Part shown: piece by piece, positions 62,439-64,000 of the stretch | Position numbering within the stretch: position 1 is the stretch's first letter | How the letters are laid out: every line of letters begins with the position of its first letter | Assembly (NCBI GenBank): GCA_949358305.1 | Contig: OX442314.1 | Location: forward strand, 32,855,608 to 32,919,607 | Direction: 5' to 3' | Length of the DNA stretch: 64,000 bases | From: Strigamia acuminata | Lineage: Eukaryota > Arthropoda > Chilopoda > Geophilomorpha > Linotaeniidae | Notes under the pieces: model-generated | Database searches by the model: none | The model's input: the letters and a program-made list of their open reading frames with translations, nothing else | Told to the model about the DNA's origin: nothing | Made by a program: the position numbers and the translations under genes

Positions 62439-63965
62439 TCACTTCTTTTCTGGGGGACCCGACACTGAGTCCGTCACCTGGGCGTAACTCACTCCAGGGA
62501 CAGGCGGTTGAGTGCCGGGTGGCGCGGGTAGATCGCCTACTAGCGCCGAGGACCGATCACGGGGGTCCTCATGCTCCGTAATGAAACATAATGCATGGCC
62601 GTCAACTGGCTCATGCGGGGCACGCGTCCTCTCGTGTAACCAAACGCTCGGGATGTAGGCGGAGAAGCCGGTGTTCGTATGCCGGATGGCATTGGCTTCC
62701 GCTGGCGTCACTGGCGCACGGTGGGCTCTCAGCAACCTCTGGTGGAAGATGAGGTCTTTAGTCTTCCGGATCTGGTTGTGAAGCCAGATGAAGACCGATT
62801 TGCCTTTGTCCCGCTGTGCGAGGATAAACCTCCTGGTCGCCGTTGTCATCGAAAGATGGGGAAACTCGTCGATGATACGCCCATAATAGTCTGGTGGAGG
62901 CGGTGCCGGCTTCGGCTTCTGGGTGGCCGTGGGAATTACGGCTTGCGTCGTTGTCGCCGCTCGGGCCGGTGGGGTCCCGGGCGGTGTCGGCTTCGTTTGC
63001 TCGACGGACCTGACGGGTGGCGTTCGGCACAGCAAGCGCTTTGGTTTACCCGCCACTTCGAACAGGGCGGGTCCTTGCGGGGATATCTCCGCAGGCATCG
63101 GTGGCGGAATCGGAACTCCGCTCGTCGGCGAGATCACCATGTCTACATCCTCTGCCGGTTCTTCCGTCTGGACGGTCAAGGCGCGCAGTTGTTGGGTAGG
63201 CGCCGCTGTCCAGGTGGCGGAGGTGTAACGAAACGCCGTGCTTCGCAACTTGTACCCTTCAAATTCTGGGTTTACCACATCCCTGGTTAGCTCGTAGCGA
63301 GTCAACACAGGGTCGGGCAGAATGGAGCTCCACTCTGCGAGGAGTGCACGGGGAACCTGTACACCCTCTCTGTCCACGACAGACCATGCGGCCATCGACT
63401 GACGCCCTTCTCCGAAGAGTGCTGGGGTTAGCAGCTGCATCATGACCTTGGTCAATGATAACTGTAGGCTGCGACGATTCACTGGATTCGATCGCTCTGA
63501 ATCCGCAGTGAAGGCACGCGAGAGCTTACTCATCATCGCGGTTGCCCATTCGATAAAATATCGCTGTGTTTGATCCACACCTCGCAAGGCGGGCGCGGAG
63601 ACTCTTGGGTCTTCCATCACGAAGCGAAACGCTGAGAGCTTGGAGATAGTCGGGTTGGCGGCTTCTCTCGCGAGTCGCGCTTCTTCGTCTCGCCTCTCGA
63701 AGAACAGGGCCGAGGAACCGGGTCGGGGTCGGCTCGGCCTGTAAATGCCGGTCAAATTGGCTCGACATTCCTGCATAATGCTCTGTCCAACGGGGAGAAG
63801 GACTGAGCGGTCGGTGGGTAAATCCGGCGGATCGCTCGAATTCAGCAACGACGGCGGCGGCAGGTTCGGAGGCGGCTGCGTCTTGGTCGGCAGCGTTGGC
63901 GTCGGCAGCGGTGGTGGTGGCTGCGTCGGCGGTGGTGGCGTCTCCGTCGTCTGCACCCCAGTCAT
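62439..63965 (-). CDS. 508-aa accessory ORF of the third LTR element
   Basis: ATG at 63963-63965. Residues 1-50 are nearly all Pro/Thr (PPPPTQPPPPLPTP). Residues about 60-240 look globular and helical (FFERRDEEARLAREAANPT, then RYFIEWATAMMSKLSRAF). A second Pro-rich linker follows at about 270-360. The C-terminal domain, about 370-490, has TRRFILAQRDKGKSVFIWLH and HQRLLRAHRAP, and matches 50499-50810. No signal peptide, membrane helix, protease or RT motif is seen, so it is not a typical env. Its place just before the polypurine tract is that of an accessory or structural gene. Function unknown. Confidence 0.7.
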   Translation of the reverse strand: MTGVQTTETPPPPTQPPPPLPTPTLPTKTQPPPNLPPPSLLNSSDPPDLPTDRSVLLPVGQSIMQECRANLTGIYRPSRPRPGSSALFFERRDEEARLAREAANPTISKLSAFRFVMEDPRVSAPALRGVDQTQRYFIEWATAMMSKLSRAFTADSERSNPVNRRSLQLSLTKVMMQLLTPALFGEGRQSMAAWSVVDREGVQVPRALLAEWSSILPDPVLTRYELTRDVVNPEFEGYKLRSTAFRYTSATWTAAPTQQLRALTVQTEEPAEDVDMVISPTSGVPIPPPMPAEISPQGPALFEVAGKPKRLLCRTPPVRSVEQTKPTPPGTPPARAATTTQAVIPTATQKPKPAPPPPDYYGRIIDEFPHLSMTTATRRFILAQRDKGKSVFIWLHNQIRKTKDLIFHQRLLRAHRAPVTPAEANAIRHTNTGFSAYIPSVWLHERTRAPHEPVDGHALCFITEHEDPRDRSSALVGDLPAPPGTQPPVPGVSYAQVTDSVSGPPEKK

Positions 63966-64000
63966 GGCGACTTGGGGCGCCGGGAGATGTTGTTCGGAGC

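Larger units (their letters stand above)
61388..64000 (-). mobile_element. 3' part of a third LTR retrotransposon (minus strand, continues past the window)
   Basis: A 1015-bp TG...CA LTR is preceded, on the minus strand, by the purine tract CTCGGAGGGGGAAG and by a 508-codon ORF whose C-terminus matches the accessory ORF of the Gypsy element at 42370-51640. The LTR ends (TGTGGTGA and CGACA) also match that element. The insertion cuts BTB gene 3. The G+C content is clearly higher than in the neighbours. The pol part lies beyond 64000. Confidence 0.8.

Noticed and set aside
62679-63290. 203-codon plus-strand open frame
   Set aside because: It is antisense to the 508-codon ORF of the third LTR element; high G+C makes such shadows common.

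Overview
The window is animal nuclear DNA, most likely from an arthropod. It is AT-rich, its genes are split by GT-AG introns from about 60 bp to several kb, and it carries ionotropic-receptor (IR) type genes of the kind known from protostomes, lineage-specific BTB-BACK genes, and Ty3/Gypsy, Ty1/Copia and hAT transposons. There are no bacterial operons, CRISPR arrays or rRNA genes. I cannot name the species.

Positions 1-37430 are a degraded array of tandem duplications. The ancestral unit seems to be an IR-like receptor gene on the minus strand, head to head with an SRPK-like protein kinase on the plus strand, followed by about 1.5 kb of shared 3' flank. Three receptor copies can be assembled as complete 11-exon genes with no stops: A (7592-12944), B (18583-29553) and C (31178-35836). 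All three keep their splice phases. Every kinase copy (2945-3444, 13722-14705, 36201-36493) is broken, and at 29690-30780 only the kinase flank survives. Receptor B has been swollen by transposons that all lie in introns: a hAT element with 8-bp target duplications that itself carries two nested elements, several TA-flanked inverted-repeat elements, and a retroelement remnant. The first 2.9 kb is the 3' part of a decayed Gypsy element.

Positions 37675-38679 hold a three-exon gene for a small two-zinc-finger protein. Positions 38986-61387 are an array of BTB-BACK genes: two intact single-exon genes (40066-41727, 57120-58766), one cut by a retrotransposon (59981-61387), and a 5' fragment (38986-39069). 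A copy lacking BTB lies in the receptor array (16715-17788). Two young retrotransposons sit between the BTB genes. One is a complete Gypsy element (42370-51640) with identical 631-bp LTRs, gag, a -1 shifted pol and extra 3' ORFs. The other is a complete Copia element (52020-56793, minus strand) with identical 215-bp LTRs and one 1366-codon ORF. The end of the window (61388-64000) is the 3' part of a third LTR element on the minus strand, with a 1015-bp LTR and a 508-aa ORF.

The points most worth following are: the three receptors have a conserved short M1-M3 stretch with no visible pore helix; two different LTR elements share an unrecognised C-terminal domain in a post-pol ORF; the Copia primer-binding site matches about 28 nt of initiator tRNA-Met; and paralogous empty sites in the duplications date and delimit several insertions.
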